A stretch of DNA of 64,000 bases from Diospyros lotus (GCF_014633365.1 NC_068350.1:26623680-26687679); one strand, 5' to 3'. Numbered from the stretch's first letter, positions 9,479-19,100 are shown. Program-made: numbers and translations. Notes: generated from the letters alone by a model not told the origin.

Positions 9479-10972
9479 CTAGCGGGAGCGAGACTTGCGA
9501 GAGGAACGCTTAGAAGATCCCAACGATGCAACAGGAATCCCAGGAGGATCCGCGGGGAATTCCCCTTCTTCAACCTCAACCGTTTGAGGGATATCTTCAA
9601 CGGCCGCACTAGGATCTTCTCCAATGGCTCCGGGGTCGACCACCATGCCTTCTTTGAAAGGAAACGGGTTCCAAGGGCCCGCCAAATTCTCCAAATCATC
9701 CACCAAGTAAGAATCCAAATAAGAAGAAGGACTCATGGGCTCGTTCGGTTCATACTGGCGCCAATCTACTTGATGAGACTCCTCAACCTCTAGAGTAAGG
9801 AAAAGTTCAGGAAAAGTCTCTCCCGGACGTTGAGATTCCAGATAGGCGCGTGCCAGATAAAACCCATATTTCAAAAAACCTGAAGCATATTTTCCTTTCC
9901 TATCTTGACAGTCGGTTGAGAGACAATATTCTTTCACTACTTCAGCCCGAATATCCCGAGCATCCTTCCGACTTATCTTCAACTCTGACAGGCGTAGAGA
10001 ATGTTCCTGCAAAAGTGCCTCGTGTTGCGCCATCAAACCAACACTCTTGCGCTCTTCAGCTTCTAGCTGAGAACGTAAGTCTGAAATTTCCCCATGAAGA
10101 CCTGAGGTACCAACAGAAGCCTCGGATAGTCGATCCTCCATGCGCCCAATCTCTGCCTCTACATTCTTCTTCCCGAGCTCTGCCCGACGAGCACGACCCT
10201 TTAACTCTTGATGCTTCTCATTCCAAGAAAATTGGCGCCTCCTCCAATCTGACATTTGGGCCTCTACTTGTTCACGATAGGCCCTGTCCCTAGCATTAGA
10301 GGCAACTATCCCTTGAACCCCTTGCACCAGAAGTTGCTCCACTTCATCCCTAGTCTGAGCATAATTGCCACCGATAAGTTGTCGTTCATCTCGAGGGAGA
10401 ATGGTGGAGTAAATGAGGAGAGCACCAATCCCTGGTTCAGTGACGGAGTCTGTTTCCAATACCCCGGGGGAAACTTCATAGTCTCGACCAGTAAGCTTTG
10501 TACCATCCCCGAGAATCACAGTATGCTTCACCTCGCCCGAAAGAGGAAGTACAGGAGGTGGTCTCAATGCTTTCTCCCCCCCAAGACGGTGACGATCTTT
10601 CCTGTTAGGAACTACAGGGTGGCGACATTCTTCTTCCACCCGAGCCATATCGCCAGCAAACCGAGAAGACGAAGTTCGCCCCCCTCGCGAATTGGGAGCA
10701 GGAGATGGAGGGTCAACGACCTCTTCATGAGAAAGAGGAAGAGATGGACTTTCTGTGTGAGAAGGAGCTTCGACACTCGATTGGTCATTTCTAGGACGAC
10801 GTCGCCTTTCTACTCCAATAGGAGAAACACCGGCAGGCCTACGTGACCGAGGAGGGCGAGAGCTTGTAGATCCCTCGGCACCATGTGTAAAAGTCCCAGC
10901 TGTTGTTACAACACGTGCCTCCTCCTCACGCTGGCGTCTACGTAACTCCATCACCCTATTCAACCCAGCCAT
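9479..10972 (-). CDS. Antisense ORF of Tat-like element, C-terminal part (coiled coil)
   Basis: An open stretch of 497 codons on the strand opposite to pol, ATG at 10972-10970. The N-terminal 130 residues are low-complexity and rich in Arg, Ser and Pro (RRRQREEEAR, SRPPRSRRPAG). About residues 225-355 are charged, with heptad-like spacing (RMEDRLSEAS, SDLRSQLEAEER), suggesting a coiled coil. The tail is acidic and ends in a basic SSKRSSRKSRSR cluster. It is in the same frame as the upstream ORF, separated by one TAA directly before this ATG, so both are probably exons or halves of one gene. Function unknown. Its uninterrupted length contrasts with the broken pol next to it. Confidence 0.6.
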   Translation of the reverse strand: MAGLNRVMELRRRQREEEARVVTTAGTFTHGAEGSTSSRPPRSRRPAGVSPIGVERRRRPRNDQSSVEAPSHTESPSLPLSHEEVVDPPSPAPNSRGGRTSSSRFAGDMARVEEECRHPVVPNRKDRHRLGGEKALRPPPVLPLSGEVKHTVILGDGTKLTGRDYEVSPGVLETDSVTEPGIGALLIYSTILPRDERQLIGGNYAQTRDEVEQLLVQGVQGIVASNARDRAYREQVEAQMSDWRRRQFSWNEKHQELKGRARRAELGKKNVEAEIGRMEDRLSEASVGTSGLHGEISDLRSQLEAEERKSVGLMAQHEALLQEHSLRLSELKISRKDARDIRAEVVKEYCLSTDCQDRKGKYASGFLKYGFYLARAYLESQRPGETFPELFLTLEVEESHQVDWRQYEPNEPMSPSSYLDSYLVDDLENLAGPWNPFPFKEGMVVDPGAIGEDPSAAVEDIPQTVEVEEGEFPADPPGIPVASLGSSKRSSRKSRSR

Positions 10973-11869
10973 TTATGTGAAAATCAATGCAAAGTAGTTA
11001 ATACGAAAAAATGCAATAATGGGAAAAGAAAAAAGGAAGGCAATGTCAAAAGATATTCTACCCCCAGGAGTGTTTTCCTCCTGAGGATCAAAAGGAGGAT
11101 GCGAAGACGATTCAGGCATTTCCATCTCCTCCTCCTCGACTCCTTCCATTTCCTGGTTAGATAGCGTAGAAGACTGAGGAGCAGTTGGCGTCACGACCCC
11201 CCAGCCCGCGATTCTGAAATTCTCCACCGTCAAGAGGCTCATCAAGTCAACAGGGCCTTGTGCCGTTAACATTTCTACTAGGTGACGATACACGCCCCGA
11301 ACTTCCTTGCAGGGAGGGAACCCTTGGTTGGCGTCTTGATGATTCCAAAATAAAGGAGCATCCCAATTAGGTGGAGGTTTTATCACTAACCACCGTTCTT
11401 CAAATCGATTAATCTTGTTTGGAAGAGCAATGAACAGCTCTAAGCCCGACACCTTCTGGAGCATGTAAAGAGCACGATCCTTGCTGGCTTTTCGCAGTCG
11501 ATAGAAACAACTGAAAAGTCTCAAGGAGGGGACGACGTCCCTCAGTCGACAAAGTATAGAAAAGCCGACCATCTGAGCCCAACCATTAGGATGAAGTTGA
11601 GCGGGAACAATCTTGTAGTGACGCAACCATGCCCTTGCAAAGGGCGGAAGAGGAAAGCAGAGTCCCACCTCAAATGAAGCAAAGTGAAGACCAAGAGAGC
11701 CCTCGTCTACCCGAGAGGGGTCCGGCTCATCAAGACGGGGGTACCTCACCATAAATCCAGAAGGCGTGGCGTCATAAACTTGCTCATAGGCCCCGTATCG
11801 AAGCCTGGAACTCGAAGTTGTAGGAATGTGCGCGGGGCCGGGGGGTGATGCCGGTCTTCTCCTCGACAT
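10973..11869 (-). CDS. Antisense ORF of Tat-like element, N-terminal part (putative gypsy-type transposon domain)
   Basis: The preferred start is the ATG at 11869 (MSRRRPASPPG). The open frame extends 30 codons further up without obvious conservation. The central region FASFEVGLCFPLPPFARAWL, then HYKIVPAQLHPNGWAQMVGF, LFSCFYRLRK and FEERWLVIKPPPNW, resembles the plant domain annotated as putative gypsy-type transposon (PF04195-like, from memory). An acidic segment follows (EGVEEEEMEMPES). The last 28 codons before the TAA at 10975-10973 are hydrophobic and pyrimidine-rich in DNA. They begin at a GTAGAATATC donor-like site, so an intron is possible. Transcription would start at the antisense TATA near 12213. 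Molecular function is unknown. Confidence 0.6.
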   Translation of the reverse strand: MSRRRPASPPGPAHIPTTSSSRLRYGAYEQVYDATPSGFMVRYPRLDEPDPSRVDEGSLGLHFASFEVGLCFPLPPFARAWLRHYKIVPAQLHPNGWAQMVGFSILCRLRDVVPSLRLFSCFYRLRKASKDRALYMLQKVSGLELFIALPNKINRFEERWLVIKPPPNWDAPLFWNHQDANQGFPPCKEVRGVYRHLVEMLTAQGPVDLMSLLTVENFRIAGWGVVTPTAPQSSTLSNQEMEGVEEEEMEMPESSSHPPFDPQEENTPGGRISFDIAFLFSFPIIAFFRINYFALIFT

Positions 11870-12395
11870 ATTAAAGAAATACAAGACCGTTACCTTGTTA
11901 CAACAAGACAGACGGAAGGTCACAGGAAGCAAAACACCTGCACAAAAGACAAAGAACATCAGTACAAGGCAAAAGAAAGAAACAATTGAAGGAAAATCAA
12001 GTGACTAAAGGTATAAAAGGACGAGGGAAGGCCGGAGCCACTCGACCACAACCCAGTGAGGGGCCACTCGGTCATGACCGAATGGCCTCCCAATCGCACC
12101 CTTCGAATGATGAAAAAGAGATGTGGCCCAGAAACGCGCCGAGACCTGAGAGAATTTTAGTTTTGAAGCACCTCAGCCGATCCTTGTGAAAATTAAATGA
12201 AGACTTGAAGCCCTATTTATAGAGGTTCGAAAGGTAAAAAAGTCGAAAGCTGTGGAGCAAATACAGAAAATGAAGAGCAAATGCGTAAAAATGATCTCCC
12301 GAGAGATAAACAAAATGCGGCAAAAGCGACGCCCATTTTTCCCAGGATCGTATGCTCTTTTACCCGACTCCTCAGCTAAAAAAGCAAGGAGCAAT
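11870..12395 (-). other. 5' leader of the antisense gene and spacer to the 3' LTR
   Basis: No ORF of note. It carries the antisense TATA box (12213-12222), a leader of roughly 315 nt running down to the ATG at 11869, and a 26-nt near-palindrome at 12062-12087. On the plus strand a purine-rich run, AAAAAAGCAAGGAGCAA (about 12378-12394), sits immediately before the LTR and is the likely polypurine tract. Confidence 0.55.
12213..12222 (-). promoter_or_regulatory. TATA box of the antisense gene
   Basis: The minus strand reads CTATAAATAG, a textbook plant TATA box, oriented toward the antisense ORF whose ATG is about 345 nt downstream. It lies outside the 3' LTR and points opposite to the LTR TATA at 12919. 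The start of transcription would be near 12185. Confidence 0.6.
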
Positions 12396-12505
12396 TGATA
12401 TGCCCGGGAGGACGAAATGGATCTGTGATCGAATGTGGGCCCCAATAGAAGACAAATCAAAGTCAAGGGCCAAGGAAGACCCGCTCGGCTGTGTCGGGTG
12501 GGAGC

Positions 12506-12796
12506 CCACTCGGCACAACCGAGTGGATGAGACCACTCGGCTGGGCCGAGTGGCTAAGACCACTCGGCACAACCGAGTGGCTGAGACCAATCGGTTCTAT
12601 CGAGTGGCGGAGACCACTCGGCTAGGCCGAGTGGCCGTGACCACTCGGTTGTCGAGTGGTTTTCCCCATCGCTCGGCCCAACCGAGTGGGGTCCACTCAG
12701 CATGACCGAGTGGAGAGGGTCACTCGGTCGTACCGAGTGATCCCTCCTCGAACTCGGCTTCACCGAGTTGTGGTCACTCGGCATGACCGAGTGACC
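12506..12796 (+). repeat. Array of about ten CCACTCGG/CCGAGTGG hairpins in U3
   Basis: Successive units have the form CCACTCGG, a spacer of 4-7 nt, then CCGAGTGG, followed by a short linker such as CTAAGA. Unit spacing is about 28-32 bp. A clear example is at 12772-12796, with 10-bp arms (GGTCACTCGG and CCGAGTGACC) and a 5-nt loop. Some units have one altered arm. The array lies just upstream of the LTR TATA box. Confidence 0.9.
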
Positions 12797-12918
12797 CTTC
12801 AAGATAGCCGATCCAGTCGAATCCCCCCCTTGCTCCAGACGATGAGCATTGCGATATTTCCGTAATGGGCCGCGAGATTTCCGTTAAGAAAACCGCAACG
12901 CCTCTCTCTCTCCTTCAC

Positions 12919-12926
12919 TATAAATA
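12919..12926 (+). promoter_or_regulatory. LTR TATA box (TATAAATA)
   Basis: CACTATAAATAC in a pyrimidine-rich context, between the U3 hairpin array and the U5 direct-repeat array. It is placed as expected for LTR transcription on the plus strand. Confidence 0.65.
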
Positions 12927-13068
12927 CGAAACCCACCTTCATCACGAGGTACGCAATTTTGAGTAATAGAAGTATACTTTTCTCATTTTCTCTCGAGATT
13001 CTGACTTAAGCATCAGAGGGTTTGCGCGGGGACCCCACCTGCGTCCTAACGGTGCTCTCGTTTTGTAG

Positions 13069-13264
13069 GCCACTCGGTCACCAAGGTCACTCGGTCAAGG
13101 CCACTCGTCACCCTCAGGTCACTCGGTCACCAAGGCCACTCGTCGCCCTCAGGTCACTCGGTCACCAAGGCCACTCGTCATCCTCAGGTCACTCGGTCAA
13201 GGCCACTCGTCACCCTCAGGTCACTCGGTCACCAAGGCCACTCGGTCATAGGCCACTCGGTCAT
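13069..13264 (+). repeat. Direct array of 12 CACTCG(G)TCA units in R/U5
   Basis: Units alternate between GGCCACTCG and GGTCACTCGG forms with CACCAAGG or CACCCTCA linkers, giving a loose higher-order period of about 34 bp. It uses the same core as the U3 hairpins but without the reverse arm, so here the word runs in one direction only. Confidence 0.9.
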
Positions 13265-13347
13265 TTTGGGTCACCAGATCATCAGCCCTATCAGACTATC
13301 AGATCTGGATCTTTATCAGACCCAATTGCTTGTCCAAATTTTCATCA

Positions 13348-13559
13348 GCAAAGATACGACTCCCAAGACTCTTGCGTCTCTCCTCAATTAAAAATAGATT
13401 GCTGTATTTTGGCAACAACAACTTGTAAATTTGGTTTTTGAAACAGGGCCTGCGTGTCCTGCCTCTCTTATACTCTGATGTACATTCTCTTCTCATCTCA
13501 CTCCCCCCGAATGTAACTCAGGGTTTCTGATTCTATGTAATGTATGTAGAATAGAATAA
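13348..13559. other. Unassigned sequence between Tat-like LTR and copia leader
   Basis: No ORF or known domain. It ends in AGAATAGAATAAAGTAG, which could be a polyadenylation-type signal. I cannot tell whether this is host DNA or a fragment of a further repeat. Confidence 0.4.
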
Positions 13560-13889
13560 AGTAGTTATAGTTATAGTTTATATGAAGAGCAAGAGATGGA
13601 GCTAAATTGAAGACAAGATTCGAAGACCAACGAAGGCTTGGAGAATGTGCTTGAGAAGCAAGATGTGATTCTTCACCTAGGTTTGACCCGCTAGCTTTCC
13701 TTCTATGGCTCGAGGGGGCTAGTCGTAGTTATCCATACCATACACCGGTTTAAGTCGTTTATTATGCATTATTAATTTGATTAATTGCATGTGATGAGAC
13801 CTAAGTAAATAAATAATAAATCCTTCATTAATATTAAGCCAACTTGCCTTCCATCATTATGAAGCATTAGGTTTCTAGCTGGCACTTGA

Positions 13890-14163
13890 TTTGTTGAGTC
13901 ACTCAAGGTCATGTGTCACCTATGATTCCTATGCTTCATGGGCCATGAGATGTCCCTGAATGATGGGTCTGACTTAACTAGAAAGGTGGGGTTTGTTGAG
14001 TCACTCAAGGCCTTACTGAGTATAGAGGCAAAGATTGGGAGTCACATATGATGTGCTTAACAAGGAGTTGTCAACCCAATGAATCTAGGAGTTGCATGGA
14101 GATGCAATTGGTAGCAAGTACCTACCTAATCAATCCTAGCACAATTTGTTGAGTCACTCAAGG
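13890..14163 (+). repeat. Three copies of TTTGTTGAGTCACTCAAGG in the copia leader
   Basis: Identical 19-mers at 13890-13908, 13992-14010 and 14145-14163. Each contains TTGAGT-C-ACTCAA, six-base inverted arms around one base, overlapping a TGAGTCA-type bZIP core. The three copies lie within 275 bp while surrounding sequence differs. Confidence 0.9.
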
Positions 14164-14239
14164 TTGTGCGAGGGGAGATAGGATCCTAGCCTACTAGGAA
14201 ATCTTCCAACGGGATTTCCTGAGTTATGTCTTGAGGGTG

Positions 14240-17019
14240 TGTAACGACCCGCTCCCACTTACGGGCGCCACGATAAAGAATCGACCGAATTACTCACCCG
14301 ACGAACCACAACTGAAGGGTTGGACTATGTTTCAATAGGAAACGCCCTAGGTGGGAACTAGGCTTTGTCCTTCCCTTCGCTTCACTCAGGAATCGGTCCC
14401 TACTCAAACAAGAAAAGCTCAGCGGACCAAGACTCGAAACCCAAGTGAGCTTCACCTCTGCCTCGGCTCGCCCCATAGCAAGCCAGAGGTGACCCAGGCA
14501 TAAAGCTAGCATACAAACACTTCGCTGAGTATTGAGGATTTATGAGAACATACCTTGCTGATCTTGACTCGGTTCGAAACTTGGCTTTACCGACTATGCC
14601 ACATTCAACAGGTAATCTCACAATCATCTATCATATTATGATGATTACAACAATTAAGTACATTTAAGCTCAATAACACAAACATTTACTCACAAGGGTA
14701 TACATACATCACGCCCCCTGGCTACATACAAGCAATAATAAAAATACATAACTCGGGCAACTCAGCTAGTTGCCACTACGGCCTCCCAGCGCCATCCCTG
14801 CTTGCATCCGGACTTGCATCATCTACACATGAGGTAAAACCTCATGAGTCATAAAGACTCAGTAAGGGTGCAATGCATGTAAATATGAGTATAATCGTGT
14901 TTATGTATGCCAAATGCATGCAAATGAGGCTAGACTCACACATCCTCACAACCCTCCAAGGTTTGAGGCATCAACCTATCAGCCCCTACCACACTAGTCC
15001 TCCATATGGCCATAGGTCCACTAGAGCTTGCATCACACAAGATATAACCACTACATGCCAATGCAACATAAAAACATTATCAAACATGTTTACCAACTTG
15101 CAAGGCCACCTCCACATGGGGCCGTCCCTTACTTGGCTCGAAGCCTCATCCCTGTCTTAGCGAAAACGCCAACTCGAACTCCGAGCTCTTCTAGGATCAC
15201 CGCCTCCCCGGTTGAACCTAAATACCAATCACACAAAAATCCCACCATATCAGACATTAACCAAAGTCTTCTATTTTGCTTATACCGCAAAATCACTTAT
15301 CAGTACTACATCCAAACAACATTAACCACGGCATAAACCAGCCATCAACAGCTTCCCAAACAACCCCAACATAGGGTTTAATCCAACCAATACTACACAG
15401 TTCGATATCTCACATAAGGAATATAATTCAAAAAGAAACAATTATTTACCTCATCCAATCTGGAAGGAAAAATCGGTAAACCACCCACACCGATGTTGCC
15501 TCCTTAACTGCTATCTCATGCCTAAAATCCCATTCTCGAGCTTCCGGAATGCTCCACGAGCCTCAAAATAATTTCCAGAACTTTTCTGGAATTTTCTGGA
15601 ATTTTTCTCCTATTTTTCCCATTTTTTTCCAAATTTTCTTTATTTTTTTTTCATTTTTCTTTTTCTTTTTATTTTTCCTTCACTTCTTCTCTGCATCTTC
15701 TTCTTCCCCGCGTTCCTTCTTCTTCTCTCCTCCATGCGCGCACCAGCCATTGCCGAATGCCTCCGGCCACTCGCTTGGCCTCTGCCGCTACTGGCTCCAT
15801 AGTCGGCTGCCTCCATCGCACCACTGCAGCCCACACCCAGTGCCACCAAGGGCCGCCCCTGCTCCAGCCATGCCGCTGCAACCAGCGCCGCTGCAACCGC
15901 CATGGAAGCCGAGCTCCTGGCTGCCTCGTGCGCCACCGCGAACAAGGTCCGCCTGACGTTGCCTCCGTCAATGGTCAGTCCCGTGTGTGCTTCCAGCTTC
16001 GCTCATGGCTGTCGCAGCCGCCATGGCCTTCCTCATCGAGCAGCCATGGCCGCCGCCTCTAATCGGCCACTGCTCCCTCTCTCGACCACCATTTTTCCCA
16101 AGCTCTCTCGGCTAAACTCAGCCTCCCACGAGCTCTCTACCACAAGCCGCTACAACCGACTCTCTCTGGCATGGCTCGCTGCTGTCGAGCTTCCTCATCG
16201 GCCATGGCGGCTGCTGCCATGGTCGATCAGCCATCACTCTCTTTCACTTCATCTCTCTCTCGCGCGAAGCTCCACCCGGCCGTGCTCTCTCCCTCGCAAT
16301 CTCTCGCGAGCTCTCTCTGCTCGCTCAATCTATCTCTCACTCTCTATTTTGCTGCCTCTCGGCCATTTCAAAATGGCAGAGGCGTACACGAGGAAGCTTC
16401 AAGAAAGCTTCCTCACGCCTATATATATATATATATATTTGCACTAATTGCATATTAATCCCCCACATATCACATAATTTCACTTGAGAAATTTATAATT
16501 ACTCTTGGGGGATTTTATAATTACACTTGGGCCCTCCAAGATTCTAATTAATTACCCCCAAAGCCACCAAAAACCTTAATTCTCCAAAATTAATAATTAA
16601 CTTTTACTCGATAAAGCAAATTTTGTCCCTGCGCCTACACGAGACATTTATTCGACCCCAAAGCACTTAAGGGTTGCCTTACTCAGAAAACCGAACCACT
16701 CCTGGGGTCCCCTCAGCTTCCAGGAGGTCCCCTCCGACTATTCGTTATTGGCACCCACTCGGGCTTATACATAATTTATTCCGAAAATCATTCCCGATCG
16801 GACCGCCACCCGCGTCATTAGCTTCATCTCGAGACGCTCATGAATCTCTTGCCCTCTTCCTTGGACATCTAAGTCCCGAGGCACTCCCGGCCGCCAATTC
16901 GGCAAATTTCATTAATAAATTTCTCGAATTTGACTTTTGGCCTTCCCAGACCACCCGAGGCCCTGCCAAAATAGTCAAAACTTATTTATTTTCAATACCA
17001 TGTAATATCGGGTATTACA
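14240..17019 (-). mobile_element. Solo LTR, family A copy 1 (2780 bp) with perfect TSD
   Basis: Starts TGTAACGACCCGCTCC and ends CGGGTATTACA. It is flanked by GGGTG at 14235-14239 and 17020-17024, a perfect 5-bp target duplication, and no internal region is present, so it is a solo LTR. Removing it rejoins the copia leader to the TGGCAAACTCG stretch before gag. Orientation is inferred from the diagnostic CTCATGAGGTTTTACCTC block, which reads on the minus strand here near 14830-14860. It contains a T-rich stretch then a GC-rich island (about 15690-16380) and a short TA microsatellite near 16420. Open frames in the island are compositional, not genes. Confidence 0.92.
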
Positions 17020-17024
17020 GGGTG

Positions 17025-17785
17025 GCAAACTCGTAGAAAATAGTGGGAGCAATCATAAAATGTTACTTCTTGCAATTTATGATTTTGTAATTCAATATGA
17101 TTATAATAATATCTTTATTCAGTTGTTGATCCAGAATGTCTGGAAACATGTCGATAAGATCGATACTCGAGGGCAATAATACCTTTAATGAGACTAATTT
17201 CTATGACTGTGAGATCATCTTGAGGATAGTCCTCACGTATGATAAGATTCTCTATGCGATAGAGAGATGTCTTCTTACGAAGCCACCAGTTAAGGAAATA
17301 GTAGCACATAAGGCCTAAGCAATGCACAAGGGTGATATGATCATCTCTTGGTATATCATCTTGGCTGCCATTAAGATCATGGCTAGGCTCAAGGATCATT
17401 TGTTGAGAAGCATGTCATGGAGATGATATGTTTTATCAATAGGTTGCTAGAGCTAAACTTGGGTATGGATGCAGAAACTTACCCCAGATTTGGTGCTACA
17501 GTCCCTCCCTAACAGTTATGGAAAAGACACTTGGAGAGTGGTTATCCATACCAAGGGAGACCAAACCTAAAATTGATTATAGGTTAAGGGAAGTGTTCTC
17601 TTAGCTGAAGGGCCCAAGGCGCACAGGGGCAAGCCCAAGAGTAAGAAAGCCAAAAGGAAGAAGAGTTCTTCCATAGCGCAATTTGGAAAAGTCCAGAAGA
17701 CCAAAACCTAAAAGGGTAAATAGGATGTGATCTATTTCCACTATGATAAACCGGGAGGTATAGAGTAAGAAGAGTTCTACTCAGG
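17025..17785 (+). pseudogene. Copia gag remnant
   Basis: The ATG at 17136 starts MSGNMSIRSILEGNNTFNE, the typical N-terminus of a copia gag (S-I-L-E-x-N-x-L-T-x-x-N-F). LRIVLTYDKILYAIER follows, in place of the LRxVL...YVL motif. After 17318 the frame breaks repeatedly. Lys-rich PKSKKAKRKKS-like residues near 17620-17670 mark the former basic end of gag, but no intact CCHC knuckle remains. Just upstream, ATAGTGGGAGCAATCATAAAATG is leader sequence rejoined across the solo LTR. Confidence 0.7.
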
Positions 17786-17900
17786 GCACTTCAGGTATTT
17801 ATGTTATTGGAATTAATCGATCTACTTCTGATCAGTCCACATGGGTATTAGATACTTGATCTAGGCTTAGGAGTACGAGGAAATTAATAATAAGAGAAGT
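17786..17900 (+). pseudogene. Copia protease remnant
   Basis: One frame reads GTSGIYVIGINRSTSDQS then TWVLDT and a TGA at 17857-17859 exactly where Gly of the catalytic DTG should be. GIYVI...WVLDTG is the familiar copia protease opening. Only the first part of the domain is recognisable. Confidence 0.7.
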
Positions 17901-18041
17901 GTACCTACACGTGGTAAATGGATCAAAAGTTGTTTCATTAATTGTAGGGACCTATTTATTGACATTGCCCATAGGGCTTGTATTGAAGTTACATAACTGT
18001 TACTACAATCCTAGTTTGACTAGGAATATAATTTCTAATGC

Positions 18042-19100
18042 TTGTTTGACAAGGATGGATATTCATTTTTATTTAAGAACAATAGTTGTTCGTTTTATAA
18101 AAATGAGTTGTTTTATGGTAAAGCAATAGTACGTAACAGTTTGTATGTCCTTGATGTTGATACTCCTATCAATAACATAAATATTAAGCGACTTAAATCA
18201 GGTGATTTAAATAGCACTTATTTATGGCATTGTCGCCTTGGCCATATAAATGAGACTCGCACATCCAACTTGTATAAAGTTGGATATCTTGGCACATTTG
18301 ATTATGAATCATATGGTGCTTGCAAATCTTATTTGCTTGGCAAAATGACTAAGTCTCCTTTTAAAGTAAAAGGAGTGAAGGCCACAAAAGTGCTAGGGCT
18401 TGTGCACATTAATGTGTGTGGGCCCATATCCACCCAAGCTCGAGGTGGTTATGTCTACTTCATAACCTTTACTAATGATAGATCATGTTTTGGTTATGTG
18501 TATCTTATGAGACACAAATTTGAGGCTTTTGTAAAGTTCAAATAATTCAGATATGAAGTAGAGAAACAAACTGAGAAAAGTATCAAAGTACTTCGATCAG
18601 ATCGAGGTGATGAATACTTGAACAGTGAGTTTCTAGATCATCTGAAGCAGAATGTGATTCTCTCACAATGGACTCCACCTGGAACATCAGAGATGAATGG
18701 TGTGTCTAAAGGAGGTATAGGACCTTGTTGGACATGGTCTGGTCCATGATGAGTCGCGCTGAACTCCCTATTTCATTTTGGGGATACGCACTCCTCACCG
18801 CGATCTTTGTTTTGAACAGGGTTCCAAGTAAATCAGTTACTCAGACTCCATATAAGATATGGAAAGGAAAGAAGCCAAATTTGTCTTTCCTTAAGATTTG
18901 GGGTTGTCAAATTTATGTTAAACGTGTTGACAATAATAAGCTACAACCCAAATCGACGAGATATCTATTTGTGGGATATCCAAATGGATATTACTTTTAC
19001 CACTCATGTGAACAAAAGGTGTTTTGTTGCCAAGCATGTGGTATTCCTTGAGAAGGAATTCTTAAATGCTGTGGCTAGTGGGAGGAATGTTAAGCTCAAA
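18042..19100 (+). pseudogene. Copia integrase remnant
   Basis: GAG-pre-integrase and zinc-finger region: LWHCRLGHINETRTSNL, then YGACKSYLLGKMTKSPF, with one Cys of the CxxC pair lost. Integrase core: LGLVHINVCGPISTQARGGY, where the first catalytic Asp (HxDVCGP) is Asn. FTNDRSCFGYVYL and LRSDRGDEYL follow, the latter with the second Asp intact. NGVSKGGIG comes next, where the catalytic Glu is Lys. A stop at 18544 and a frameshift near 18700-18730 precede SRAELPISFWGYALLTAIF, TPYKIWKGKKPNLSFLKIWG and FVGYPNGYYFYH. Two of three DDE residues are changed, so it is inactive. Confidence 0.82.

Larger units (their letters stand above)
6019..13347 (+). mobile_element. Tat/Retand-like Ty3/gypsy element, 5'-truncated, with antisense gene
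   Basis: Plus-strand order is RT, RNase H, a second RNase H, integrase, a 48-bp tandem repeat, a large antisense ORF region, a polypurine-like tract and a 3' LTR. A second RNase H after the first is a known hallmark of the Tat clade. Extra antisense ORFs between integrase and the 3' LTR are described for Retand-type members of that clade. The 5' LTR, gag, protease and first part of RT are missing at the fusion point near 6019. Coding parts carry stops at 6512 and 8409 and a frameshift near 7512, so the copy is not autonomous. Confidence 0.85.
12396..13347 (+). repeat. 3' LTR of the Tat-like element
   Basis: The proposed LTR begins TGATATGCCC directly after a purine-rich tract and ends TTTTCATCA, giving TGAT/ATCA inverted ends and a length of 952 bp. 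U3 contains a hairpin array, followed by a TATA box at 12919. R/U5 contains GACTTAAGCATCAGAGGG, which I associate with Tat LTRs, and a direct-repeat array. The 5' LTR is absent, so ends cannot be verified by pairing and no target duplication can be checked. Confidence 0.65.

Noticed and set aside
12352..12865. Open frames with repeated RPLG or TTR-type peptides
   Set aside because: These are translations of the LTR hairpin array.
12506..13264. Possible CRISPR-like array
   Set aside because: Repeats are 8-14 bp, irregular and inverted, spacers are not unique, and the context is a plant LTR.
13022..13441. Plus-strand open frame of 139 codons
   Set aside because: It covers the U5 direct-repeat array. 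The peptide is repetitive with no domain.
15549..16458. Several overlapping open frames on both strands, Ala/Pro/Arg/Ser-rich
   Set aside because: They lie in the GC-rich island of a solo LTR. They overlap in several frames, have no domain, and are explained by base composition.
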